NCBI RefSeq assembly: GCF_004216755.1
Contig: NZ_SGWZ01000005.1
Span: 124,001 to 188,000 of the forward strand
Direction: 5' to 3'
Origin: Kerstersia gyiorum
GTDB lineage: Bacteria > Pseudomonadota > Gammaproteobacteria > Burkholderiales > Burkholderiaceae_B
Length of the DNA: 64,000 bases
Under the pieces are notes generated by a model that was not told where the DNA came from, did no database searches, and saw only the letters and a list, made by a program, of their open reading frames with translations. Positions 24,641 through 33,093 of this stretch are shown in pieces. Both the position numbers and the translations under genes were made by a program. Each line of letters begins with the position of its first letter. Within the stretch, counting starts at the first letter, position 1.

Positions 24641-26299
24641 ATGTCTTTCACTCAACGAAGCATCCAGGGTACCAGCGACCGGGTCGATGTCCTGGTCATC
24701 GGCGGCGGTCCGGCCGGCGCCTGGGCCGCCATAGGCGCAGCGGCCCGAGGCGCGCGCGTGCAACTGCGCGACAAAGGTTTCTGTGGCACATCGGGCGCGG
24801 CTGCACCCTCCGGCAACAGCGTCTGGTATGTCGACGACGCCCCCGGCAAGCGCGCCGCCGCCAAGGCCAGCCGCTACGACCTGGGCGGCCAGCTGGCCGA
24901 ACATGCCTGGATGGACCGGGTACTGGCCCAGACTTGGGACAACATCCAGCAATTGCGCGACTGGGGCTACCCCTTCCCGCTGGACACCAACGGACTGGTA
25001 CGCGGCGAATCCCTGCAGGGGCCCGAATACATGCGCCTGATGCGCAAGGCAGTCAAGGGCGCCGGCGTCCAAATCCGTGACCACAGCCCGGCCTTGGAAC
25101 TGCTGACCAATGCGCGCGGCGAGGTCTGTGGCGCAGCCGGCATCGAGCGCCAGAAATCCGCCAGCTGGACGGTGGAAGCCGGTGCCGTGATCCTGGCCAC
25201 GGGCGGCTGCGCCTTTCTCAGCAAGGCGCTGGGCTGCAATGTCCTGACCGGCGACGGCTATCTGCTGGGCGCGGAAGTCGGCGCCGAGTTTTCCGGCATG
25301 GAATTTTCCAATGCCTACGGGCTGGGCCCTGCCTTTGCCTCGGTCACGAAATCCCTGTTCTATCGCTGGGCGACTTTCTACGACGCCCATGGCCAGGCCA
25401 TCGAAGGCGCCGGCTCGGCCAAGGGACGCGGCATCATCGCGCAGCGGCTCCAGCACGGGCCGGTCTATGCCTGCCTGGACCAGGCTGACGCGCAGATCGC
25501 CAACTGGATGCGCCACGCCCAGCCCAACTTTTTCGTGCCTTTCGACCGCCTGGGCATAGACCCCTTCACGCAACGCTTTCCCGTCACGCTGCGCCTGGAA
25601 GGCACGGTACGCGGCACCGGCGGCCTGAATATCACCACCGAAGACTGCGCTACGAATATACCCGGCCTCTATGCCGCAGGCGATGCCGCCACCCGGGAAC
25701 TCATCTGCGGCGGCTTCACCGGCGGCGGCAGCCACAATGCGGCCTGGGCCATGTCTTCCGGCCTGTGGGCTGGCGCCGGCGCTGCCGATCGCGCCCTGCA
25801 GGAACGCGGCCAGGCGCGTCGCCAGCTGTATGGCGCAGGCACGGTCGCCCTGCAAGCTGGCGACAGCCATATTTTCGATGCGCAGCAGGCCACCCGCCTG
25901 GTCCAGGAAGAGGTCTTCCCCTTCGAGAAAAACTGGTTCCGCCGTGCAGACCGGCTTGCGGCCTCGCTGGAACGGCTGGACACGCTCTGGACGCACCTGC
26001 GCAGCAGCCAGGCCATCCATTCGCCCGATTCTCTGCTGCGCGCCCGCGAAGCTGCCGCCATGACGCTCACCGCCAGGCTGATGTACCGCAGCGCGCTGGC
26101 GCGCACGGAAAGCCGGGGCATGGCCAGGCGCGCGGACTACACCTCGCCAGACCCGGCGCAACGCCACCGCCTGATCAGCCATGGCCTTGATGGCATCAGC
26201 CTGCGCCCGCAGGCCGTCCGGGACACGGCCGCCGCTGCCATTGCTCCTGCAGAATTGGCCAGCCTGGCTGGCAGCACGCTGGCAAGGATCGCAGCATGA
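24641..26299 (+). CDS. AprA-like FAD-dependent oxidoreductase (fumarate reductase/APS reductase alpha family)
   Basis: The 552-residue flavoprotein has the dinucleotide fold VDVLVIGGGPAGAWAAIGAA at residues 14-33, a GAVILATGGCAF segment, GLYAAGDAATRELICGG for FAD binding, and a C-terminal helical domain of the succinate dehydrogenase/fumarate reductase flavoprotein type. The next gene, overlapping by ATGA, encodes a two-cluster ferredoxin. This A-B pairing is that of dissimilatory APS reductase (AprAB) and related uncharacterised flavoprotein-ferredoxin pairs. No sat, sulfonate transporter or other sulfur gene lies nearby, so the substrate is unknown. GAGGAG gives a good ribosome-binding site. 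Confidence 0.82.
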   Translation: MSFTQRSIQGTSDRVDVLVIGGGPAGAWAAIGAAARGARVQLRDKGFCGTSGAAAPSGNSVWYVDDAPGKRAAAKASRYDLGGQLAEHAWMDRVLAQTWDNIQQLRDWGYPFPLDTNGLVRGESLQGPEYMRLMRKAVKGAGVQIRDHSPALELLTNARGEVCGAAGIERQKSASWTVEAGAVILATGGCAFLSKALGCNVLTGDGYLLGAEVGAEFSGMEFSNAYGLGPAFASVTKSLFYRWATFYDAHGQAIEGAGSAKGRGIIAQRLQHGPVYACLDQADAQIANWMRHAQPNFFVPFDRLGIDPFTQRFPVTLRLEGTVRGTGGLNITTEDCATNIPGLYAAGDAATRELICGGFTGGGSHNAAWAMSSGLWAGAGAADRALQERGQARRQLYGAGTVALQAGDSHIFDAQQATRLVQEEVFPFEKNWFRRADRLAASLERLDTLWTHLRSSQAIHSPDSLLRAREAAAMTLTARLMYRSALARTESRGMARRADYTSPDPAQRHRLISHGLDGISLRPQAVRDTAAAAIAPAELASLAGSTLARIAA

Positions 26300-26625
26300 T
26301 AGAAGTCATCAGCACGGCCAGATGCACCGGCTGCAACATCTGCGTCACGGCCTGCCCCACCAATGTCTTCGACATCGTGCGCGGGCAGCCCCCGCGCATT
26401 GCGCGCCAGGACGATTGCCAGACCTGTTTCATGTGCGAACTCTATTGCCCGGTGGACGCGCTGTATGTCGCCCCCGATGCGGAACATAAACACCCGCTGG
26501 ACGCCAACGCCGCCGAGGTGGAGCGATCGCTGGGCAGCTACCGCCAGGCCATAGGCTGGAGCCGCAAGGCCGCCACTGCGGCGCCTGCCGACCCGACCTT
26601 CGAATTGCTGCTGCGCGCGCACTGA
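26296..26625 (+). CDS. 2x[4Fe-4S] ferredoxin partner (AprB-like)
   Basis: The 109-residue protein has two CxxCxxCxxxCP clusters, CTGCNICVTACP (near residue 11) and CQTCFMCELYCP (near residue 41), each binding a [4Fe-4S] centre. It is translationally coupled to the flavoprotein through a 4-bp overlap and should carry electrons to or from its FAD. The C-terminal tail of about 45 residues is without cysteines. It is convergent with priA. Confidence 0.88.
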   Translation: MIEVISTARCTGCNICVTACPTNVFDIVRGQPPRIARQDDCQTCFMCELYCPVDALYVAPDAEHKHPLDANAAEVERSLGSYRQAIGWSRKAATAAPADPTFELLLRAH

Positions 26626-26643
26626 GGACGCTGGCGGGCCGCC

Positions 26644-28821
26644 TCAGATATCCAGCGGGTCCACTTCCAGCTGCCAGCGCAGCCGGCCCAGCCCCTGCAA
26701 CCTGGGCACCCACTGGCGCAGGAAAAACTGCAGGGAGGGCCGGTGGGCGCTTTCCAGCAAAAGCTGGGCGCGCTCCATGTGCGCGACTTTCACGACGCGC
26801 AGCGGCACCGGGTCGTACAGCATCACGCTGCCGGGCGCCATGCCGCATTCGGCGATGACCGTGTCGGCCAGCTCACGCGCCTGAGTCAGGAAATCCAGCG
26901 CCTGGGCCAGCTCCCTGGCTTCGGTCGCCAGCAAGGCCTGGTGCAGGTATGGCGGCAAACCGGCAGCTTCCCGTTCTTCCAGCGCATAACGGGCGAAACC
27001 CTCGTAATCATGGCGCAGCACCGCCTGGTAGATTTCCTGGTCGGGATAGCCGGTCTGGATCAGTACTTCCCCCGGCCGTTCGTGCCGCCCGGCGCGCCCC
27101 GACACTTGCATCAGTTGCGCGAACAGGCGCTCGGGCGCGCGAAAATCCTGTGAGTACAGCATGGCGTCGGCATTGAGCACGCCCACCAGCGTCAGACGCG
27201 GAAAATCATGGCCCTTGGCCACCATTTGCGTGCCCACGAGAATATCCACTTCGCCTGCGCGCACGCTGTCGAACATGCGTTCCGCGCTGCCTTTCAGGCG
27301 TGTGCTATCCGCGTCGATGCGCAGGATGCGAGCCTCCGGGAAACGCTCCGCCAGGGTTTCCTCGACACGCTGGGTGCCGCGCCCCATGGGGCGCAGGTCC
27401 TGGTCGCCGCATTCCGGGCAGGCGCGCGGTACCGGTGCCTGGAAACCGCAATGGTGGCACTGCAGGTAATGGCCAGCGCGCGCGCGCCGGTGCAGCACGG
27501 TGTGCACGGAACAGCGCGGGCACTGGCTGACCCAGCCACAGGCGTCGCAATGCAAAACCGGCGCATACCCCCGCCGGTTCAGGAACACCAGGGATTGCTC
27601 GCTGCGCGCCAGCCGTTCTTCTATGGCGCTCAGCAGGTGCGGCGACAGCCCTTCCTCCATCACCAGCCGGCGCGTATCCACCAGGCGGATGGCAGGCAAG
27701 GCGCTGGCCCGGGCGCGCGCCGGCAGGCTCAGGCGCTGGTAGGAACCGCGCTGCGCATGCAACCAGGTTTCCAGCGCCGGAGTGGCAGACCCGAGCACGA
27801 CCGGAATATCCAGCGCATGCGCCCGCCACACCGCCAGATCCCTGGCGGAATAGCGCAGGCCGTCCTGCTGCTTGTAGGAGGTGTCATGTTCCTCGTCGAC
27901 CACGATCAGGCCCAGTTGCTGCATGGGCGCGAAAATCGCCATGCGCGTGCCCAGCATCACCCTGGCCGTGCCATTGACGGCCTTGACCCAGGCATCCAGG
28001 CGCTCGCCGTCAGCCAGGCCGCTGTGCATCACCGCGACGGCATCCGCGCCTACCAGCGGGGCCAGGCGGGCGCGCAGCGCATGTTCGAATTGCGGCGTCA
28101 GGTTGATTTCCGGCACCAGCATCAGCACTTGGCGGCCAGCACGCAGCACCTCGGCCGCAGCATGCAGATAGACCTCTGTCTTGCCGCTGCCCGTCACCCC
28201 ATGCAACAGGAATGCCTTGAAGGCCTGCTGCGCCGTCATGGTTTCCACGGCATGCCGCTGGGCATCGTTGAGCACCGGCGCTTGCGCGCCAGGCAAGGCC
28301 TGATCTGACGTGCCCGGTTCAGCCGCTGATTCAACCACTGATTCAGCCACCGCTGCCGCAACGACTGCCGCCGCCACTTCAGGGGCTTTTTTTGACGCTC
28401 GCTTGCGGCGGCGCGCCAGGCGCGCCACCGGCCCTCCTGCCGCCCGGCTGCCCTGATATGCCGCCGGACGCCGCAAGGGGCCGGGCAATGCGGGCAAGGC
28501 AACTTCCCCCAGGGGCCGCTGGTAATAGTCGGCGGCAAAACGCGCCAGCGCAAACCATTCTTCGGTCAAGGGTGGCAAATCATCCAGAACCTGCTCGATC
28601 GCCCGCACCTGCGCCGGTTCATAGGCAGGTTCGGCGGGGTTATCCACCACCAGGCCAACCAGCTGCCGCTTGCCAAATGGCACGATGACCCGCAACCCCG
28701 GTGCCAGCGGCTGATCGTGCCGGTAATCGAAAGGCCCGGGCAAGGGAACATCCAGCACGATACGCACCCAGCAAGGGCGCTCGACTGCTGTTGCCACACT
28801 GCCATCAGGACTATCGCCCAT
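26644..28821 (-). CDS. priA: Primosomal protein N' (replication restart helicase PriA)
   Basis: The 725-residue PriA has an N-terminal 3'-DNA-binding domain (VRIVLDVPLPGPFDYRHD), Walker A GVTGSGKT at about 208-215, VVDEEHD (motif II), and a zinc region with CDACGWVSQCPRCS and CHHCGFQAPVPRACPECG. Between about residues 132 and 183 it carries a basic then alanine-rich linker (ARRRKRASKK and an AVVAAAVAESVVESAAEP stretch) not present in the compact E. coli enzyme (732 aa with different linkers). The ATG at 28821 is chosen; GTG at 28827 is possible. It restarts stalled forks. Confidence 0.93.
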   Translation of the reverse strand: MGDSPDGSVATAVERPCWVRIVLDVPLPGPFDYRHDQPLAPGLRVIVPFGKRQLVGLVVDNPAEPAYEPAQVRAIEQVLDDLPPLTEEWFALARFAADYYQRPLGEVALPALPGPLRRPAAYQGSRAAGGPVARLARRRKRASKKAPEVAAAVVAAAVAESVVESAAEPGTSDQALPGAQAPVLNDAQRHAVETMTAQQAFKAFLLHGVTGSGKTEVYLHAAAEVLRAGRQVLMLVPEINLTPQFEHALRARLAPLVGADAVAVMHSGLADGERLDAWVKAVNGTARVMLGTRMAIFAPMQQLGLIVVDEEHDTSYKQQDGLRYSARDLAVWRAHALDIPVVLGSATPALETWLHAQRGSYQRLSLPARARASALPAIRLVDTRRLVMEEGLSPHLLSAIEERLARSEQSLVFLNRRGYAPVLHCDACGWVSQCPRCSVHTVLHRRARAGHYLQCHHCGFQAPVPRACPECGDQDLRPMGRGTQRVEETLAERFPEARILRIDADSTRLKGSAERMFDSVRAGEVDILVGTQMVAKGHDFPRLTLVGVLNADAMLYSQDFRAPERLFAQLMQVSGRAGRHERPGEVLIQTGYPDQEIYQAVLRHDYEGFARYALEEREAAGLPPYLHQALLATEARELAQALDFLTQARELADTVIAECGMAPGSVMLYDPVPLRVVKVAHMERAQLLLESAHRPSLQFFLRQWVPRLQGLGRLRWQLEVDPLDI

Positions 28822-29215
28822 GCTCACTCAACTTAAAGCCATTTCTGGATAAATACGTTAACCCCCCAGGCATGCTTGGATTTTCATCGCCGCCAAACCT
28901 GTGGGTAACTTTGGGGAAAAGCTCGGGACATATTCATGAGAACAATTCACAAATAAGACACCGAAACATCAAGCAAACTTCTCAATGACAAAATAATCTT
29001 ATAAATCAAGCAGATAAATAAATTACAAAATAAATTCCGGCGCTTATAGCATGTCTGGGCGCGTGAGGACAAGCTGTGAACAAGTCCAGTACCTCTTGCT
29101 GCAGCGACGGCTGGCGCGGCCTGTCCGGCGCTATTGGTGCGCCATCGTCCCGCTGGCGCACCGCGCCTGCCCGCAACATCCAGCGGATGGGCAGGCCCCT
29201 GGCGCCAGCCGGGCG
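28822..29215. other. AT-rich intergenic region between priA and hemE with DnaA-box-like sites
   Basis: No gene is seen in these 394 bp. On the minus strand TTATCCAGA (28844-28852) and TTACCCACA (28900-28908) each differ from the DnaA box TTATCCACA by one base; TTGTTCACA (29075-29083) is weaker. Between 28920 and 29045 the sequence is strikingly AT-rich compared with its surroundings. The priA promoter must lie here, but no clear -35/-10 pair was assigned. Confidence 0.5.
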
Positions 29216-30322
29216 TCAGGCCTGGGTGGCATGCAGATGGCGGCTGTAGGTATGCACCTCATCAACCAGTGCGCTCACTGCCTCCACCGGCGTATGGCGC
29301 GAAATGCCATGACCCAGGTTGAACACATGGCCGCCGGTGGCTACCGGGCCATAGGCATCCAGCACCCGGCGGGCTTCGGCACGGATGGCCTGCTCTCCGC
29401 CAAACAAGGCCATGGGATCCATGCAGCCCTGCAGGGCAACGCTATCCTGGACGCGCCGGCGCGCCTGCGCCAGGTTCACCGTCCAGTCCACGCCGACTGC
29501 ATCGCAACCCGACGCAGCAATGGCTTCCAGCCACAGGCCGCCCCCCTTGGTAAACACAATCACCGGCACCTGCCCATCGGGCTGGTCGCGGTTGAGCGCC
29601 TTCAGGACCCGCTGGATGTACGCCAGGGAAAACTCCTGGTACAGGCCATCGGCCAGCACACCGCCCCAGCTGTCGAAAATCATCACGGCCTGCGCCCCCG
29701 CCTCGATCTGCGCATTCAGATACGCGGCCGTGGCCTCGGCATTGACCTGCAGAATGGCATGCAGCAGGTCCGGGCGCTGATAAAGCATGGTCTTGATGCG
29801 CTGGTAATCATCGCTGCCACCGCCCTCCACCATATAACAGGCAATCGTCCAGGGGCTGCCGGCAAAGCCGATCAACGGCGCCTTGCCGCCCAGTTCGTGA
29901 CGAATCAGGGTCACCGCGTCGAACACATAGCGCAGCTTGTCCATGTCCGGCACCGCCAGGCGCCTGACATCGGCCTCGTCGCGCACGGGAAAATCGAAAC
30001 GCGGGCCTTCGCCGTCGGTAAAGCGCAGACCCAGCCCCATGGCGTGGGGCACGGTCAGGATGTCAGAAAACAGGATGGCGGCGTCGAAGTCATAGCGCTC
30101 GAGCGGCTGCAACGTCACTTCGGCGGCCAACGCCGGGTTCTGCGCCAGCGCCAGGAAAGAACCGGCGCGCGCGCGCGTCTCGCGGTATTCAGGCAGATAA
30201 CGCCCCGCCTGCCGCATCAGCCATATCGGCGTGTACGGCACCGGCTGACGCCGCAGCGCCCGCAGAAAGACATCATTGCGCAAGGCGGGGAAAGTCGTTG
30301 TCTGTGTCACGTCGGATTCCAT
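29216..30322 (-). CDS. hemE: Uroporphyrinogen decarboxylase
   Basis: The 368-residue HemE has the family signatures PIWLMRQAGRYLPEYRETRA, ILFSDILTVPHAMGLGL and GFAGSPWTIACYMVEGG, and the C-terminal NLGHGI. It converts uroporphyrinogen III to coproporphyrinogen III in haem synthesis. The ATG at 30322 gives MESDVTQTTTF; the GTG at 30310 would give a product closer to the usual length, so four codons are uncertain. It lies 69 bp after the HTH gene in the same direction. Confidence 0.95.
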   Translation of the reverse strand: MESDVTQTTTFPALRNDVFLRALRRQPVPYTPIWLMRQAGRYLPEYRETRARAGSFLALAQNPALAAEVTLQPLERYDFDAAILFSDILTVPHAMGLGLRFTDGEGPRFDFPVRDEADVRRLAVPDMDKLRYVFDAVTLIRHELGGKAPLIGFAGSPWTIACYMVEGGGSDDYQRIKTMLYQRPDLLHAILQVNAEATAAYLNAQIEAGAQAVMIFDSWGGVLADGLYQEFSLAYIQRVLKALNRDQPDGQVPVIVFTKGGGLWLEAIAASGCDAVGVDWTVNLAQARRRVQDSVALQGCMDPMALFGGEQAIRAEARRVLDAYGPVATGGHVFNLGHGISRHTPVEAVSALVDEVHTYSRHLHATQA

Positions 30323-30391
30323 CCAATCAAGAAGGCAGGCGCAAGGCGAAGCACCTGGCATTGTACCCAACCCGGTGGGCCTGCCCTGCCA

Positions 30392-31189
30392 TCACGAAAC
30401 GGCCTCGCCCGGCGCCTGACGGTAGCGCCGGGCATCGAAACCATGCTTGCGCATCAAGGACCAGAACGCCCGGCGGTGCTTGTTGACCGCACGCGCCGCC
30501 GCCGCGACGTTGCCGCCGGCATCCCGCAGGGCCACATTCAGATATTCCTGCTCGAATTGGCCCAGCACCTGGCGCTTGGCCTCCTGGAACGGTACCTCCG
30601 CATGGCTGATCCCGCACAAGGCCAGTAAAGGCATGCCGGCAGCCGGCAGCCCTGTCCGGACTTCAGCGGGCAGCCCTGCCGGCGCACCCGCCACCCCGCC
30701 ACTGCGTTCATCCCTGTTCCTGGCCGCCGCCGGAAACCGCGCCGCACGCGCCAGCACCTCATCCGCATTGGCATCGCCGAGGACGAAATCATCCATGCCC
30801 AGCAGCAGCAAGTCCCGGATGGCAGGTGCAGTCAGCCCGTCCAGCAAGCCCAGCAAGGGCACGCTGGCGCCCGCATGGCGGCGCCAGGCCAGCATCAGAC
30901 GGGCCCGCCGCAAGGACGCTCGCTGCACCGGCAATATGCAAAAATCAAAACGCCGCAAAACCGGGTCCAGCCGCCCCAGCGCCTGTGCGGCCAGGCTATC
31001 TCCGCCCGCGTCACCCGGTTGGGCCATCATGGCTTCCGCGGCAACCGTTGCCCCGAAAACCTGCAGCAAGTCAATGTCGCGCACCAGCAGACGTGCGGCA
31101 GTGTCACCCAGCGTATCGCGCCATGCACCTGCCCAGGCTGCATCTCCTGGCAGCATCAGCAAGCCGCCCTCCCTGACCCTATGTGCCAT
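30392..31189 (-). CDS. Fis-type HTH protein with degenerate receiver-like N-terminus
   Basis: The 265-residue protein has a C-terminal Fis-type helix-turn-helix (about residues 205-258: EQEYLNVALRDAGGNVAAAA, RAVNKHRRAFWSLMRKHG) like the last domain of NtrC-class regulators. The N-terminal 150 residues have a receiver-like alternation (FDFCILPV, SVPLLGLLDGLT, LLLLGMDDFVLG), but the phospho-acceptor position falls in CILPV with no aspartate. There is no AAA+ domain. It is therefore probably a DNA-binding regulator that does not need phosphorylation; target unknown. GGAG precedes the start. It is upstream of hemE and may be co-transcribed. Confidence 0.7.
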   Translation of the reverse strand: MAHRVREGGLLMLPGDAAWAGAWRDTLGDTAARLLVRDIDLLQVFGATVAAEAMMAQPGDAGGDSLAAQALGRLDPVLRRFDFCILPVQRASLRRARLMLAWRRHAGASVPLLGLLDGLTAPAIRDLLLLGMDDFVLGDANADEVLARAARFPAAARNRDERSGGVAGAPAGLPAEVRTGLPAAGMPLLALCGISHAEVPFQEAKRQVLGQFEQEYLNVALRDAGGNVAAAARAVNKHRRAFWSLMRKHGFDARRYRQAPGEAVS

Positions 31190-31306
31190 TGCTGTTCTCC
31201 GTTAGACCATTCATGACGAAGGCATAGCCTAGGGGCGGGCCAGCGCCTGGACAATGCGCAGTTGCCGACAGCCCACACTGCATTTGCCTGACCCGCAAGC
31301 ATGGAC

Positions 31307-31325
31307 GATAATGCAAATTATTCTT
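31307..31325 (+). promoter_or_regulatory. Fur-box-like site upstream of the fecI remnant
   Basis: GATAATGCAAATTATTCTT matches 14 of 19 positions of the Fur consensus. It lies about 140 bp before the sigma-factor remnant, as expected for an iron-regulated fecI gene, and is the only recognisable signal in the 276 bp between the HTH gene and the remnant. Confidence 0.55.
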
Positions 31326-31465
31326 GACGGCATTGATAGCTGCCCGCCGGCACCGCACCCCTCATGCCGCCCCGGAAGATCGACGTTCCCTGCCCCTATG
31401 TGCGTGGCCTGCGCCGCCGGCGCCATCCACCCACATCCCTTTGGCCCCCGCCTCCACTCGCCACC

Positions 31466-31650
31466 ATGTCTACTGGAAGCTCTGCCCAGCACGATGCACT
31501 TGCCGCCATGTACCAATCGCATCATGGCTGGCTGAGAACCTGGCTGCAACGCCGGCTGGGCAATACTGCCGATGCCGCAGATCTGGCCCAGGACGCTTTT
31601 CTGCGGCTGCTGGCTGCCGATGGCGACGCCATTCAGGCAGCCACCGTACG
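31466..31650 (+). pseudogene. FecI-like ECF sigma factor, 5' remnant
   Basis: About 60 codons encode sigma region 2 of an iron-starvation ECF factor: LAAMYQSHHGWLRTWLQRRL, GNTADAADLAQDAFLRLLAA and TVREP. At 'REP', where FecI proteins continue with 'RAYL.TIA', the frame passes into sequence antisense to the TonB receptor remnant. Region 4 is missing, so it cannot work as a sigma factor. No fecR is present. The exact end is uncertain within about 20 bp. Confidence 0.75.
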
Positions 31651-31654
31651 CGAG

Positions 31655-32294
31655 CCATCAACAGCACCGGCACCCGGCCCTGCCCTTGCATACCGCGAAT
31701 ATTCACGTCCAGGCCGCCTGAGTTGCGGTTTTCCGCCACCAGGACACCAGGCGTACCTTGAAAGATATCGCCTACCGAAGAGCCTCGGAAACGCTCGATC
31801 TGATCACGGCTGATGTACTGGGCCGAACCGGCAGTTTGAAAAGGCCTGTCCGCCTCGCTGAGCTGTCCTGTGACCTCGACAGCATCCAGTTCAGCCACAC
31901 GTCCGGGATTGGCCGGCAACGCCCGCAGCACATAGATACCCTGGGCATTGCGCTGGACTTCCAGGTCATGGCTGCGCAACAAGGCAGCAAAGCCATGTTC
32001 AACCTCGAAGGTGCCGCGCAAGCCAGGGCTGTTCAAGCCTGCCAGAAAGCGTGAATCCGCCGATAGCAACACACCCGCCTGGTTGGCATAGGTTTCCAGG
32101 ACACCACTCAGCCGGCCAGGAGGAATATCAACCGTGACACGATCCGGTGCTGCCTCGGCGCGGATGATGCCCTGGGCATGAGCGCCTGCTGGCTCCAGCA
32201 CCATCCCGCCAAGCGTGGCCGCAACGGCCAATACCAAGCAATTCAGGTGGCCCTGACTGCTGCAAGACGCAAAACTTGATCGCATGGGAAACAT
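31655..32294 (-). pseudogene. TonB-dependent siderophore receptor, 5' remnant
   Basis: About 210 codons encode a signal peptide (LVLAVAATLGGMVLEPAGAH), an STN signalling domain (VTVDIPPGRLSGVLETYANQ) and the start of the plug (VEVTGQLSEADRP, DVNIRGMQGQGRVPV). Family members go on with 'IDGSRQ...' and a 500-residue barrel. Here a one-base frame change would read VDGSRT, then the frame enters sequence antisense to the sigma remnant. The barrel is absent. An STN domain implies it was once a transducer partnered with FecR/FecI. The start is uncertain (32294 or 32285). The 283 bp upstream (32295-32577) hold only the atp terminator. Confidence 0.75.
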
Positions 32295-32530
32295 CCGGTG
32301 ACCACGCCCGACATTCGGGGCGTACACCTTCTATGTCAATCAAGAATGGAAAATCGGAACCGTATGCAGAAATTTTTCTACGGTACCCGATGCATTTGTC
32401 ATCTGGCCATCTCATGCCTGTCAGATTGCTCGCCAACGGCCTATCACCAAACCGTGGCAAGCGCATACCCGGTTGGTGCACACTTGGCCACGAACAGCAT
32501 CCAGAAACAGGGCACAAGCAGCAAGTCATG

Positions 32531-32552
32531 AAAAACGGCCCCGAAGGGCCGT
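32531..32552 (-). terminator. Terminator of the atp operon
   Basis: On the minus strand ACGGCCC pairs with GGGCCGT (7 bp, 4-nt loop) and is followed by TTTTT. It lies 26 bp beyond the atpC stop. Confidence 0.85.
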
Positions 32553-32577
32553 CGTTCATTGCCAGGGAGGGGATGCC

Positions 32578-33012
32578 TCAGAACGAGGAACGCACACCCA
32601 GGTCACGCAAGCGGCGGGCCGCACTGGCCTGGGCTGCCAGCATTGCCAGCTCAGCCTCGACCACGGCGATTTCTTCCTTGCCCTTGGCGTTGCGCAGGGA
32701 CTCTTCCGCCTTCTTACGGGCTTCGAGCGCCTTCGCTTCGTCCAGCTCGGCACCACGGATTGCGGTATCCGACAGCAAGGTTACCGCGCCCGGCTGCACT
32801 TCAAGAATGCCGCCGGCGACGAAGATGTAGTCTTCGCCCTTGCCATCAGCATGCACGATTTTCACCGTACCGGGACGGATGCGCGAAATCAGCGGGGTGT
32901 GACCGGGCAAAATGCCCAGCTCGCCCGATTCTCCAGGCACAGCCACGAACGAGGCTTCGCCGGAAAAAATGGACGCTTCCGCACTGACGACATCGACACG
33001 AATGGTAGCCAT
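32578..33012 (-). CDS. atpC: ATP synthase F1 epsilon subunit
   Basis: The 144-residue epsilon subunit has an N-terminal beta-sandwich (IRVDVVSAEASIFSGEASFV, GELGILPGHTPLISRIRPG) and a C-terminal helical hairpin (EAKALEARKKAEESLRNAKG). It forms part of the rotor stalk and inhibits ATP hydrolysis. It is last in the operon, about 80 bp after atpD. Confidence 0.96.
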   Translation of the reverse strand: MATIRVDVVSAEASIFSGEASFVAVPGESGELGILPGHTPLISRIRPGTVKIVHADGKGEDYIFVAGGILEVQPGAVTLLSDTAIRGAELDEAKALEARKKAEESLRNAKGKEEIAVVEAELAMLAAQASAARRLRDLGVRSSF

Positions 33013-33093
33013 GAATAGCCTCCGGTATTACCCCCGGCGCACCGCGCCGGGGAATGAAGGCCTGCCTCACAAGGCGGCAGGCCCGTTCCAGCC

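Noticed and set aside
24455..26182. Upstream extension of the rep open frame by about 575 codons
   Set aside because: It is antisense to the AprA-like flavoprotein gene; helicase homology begins at MSNEAVAGLNPAQ.
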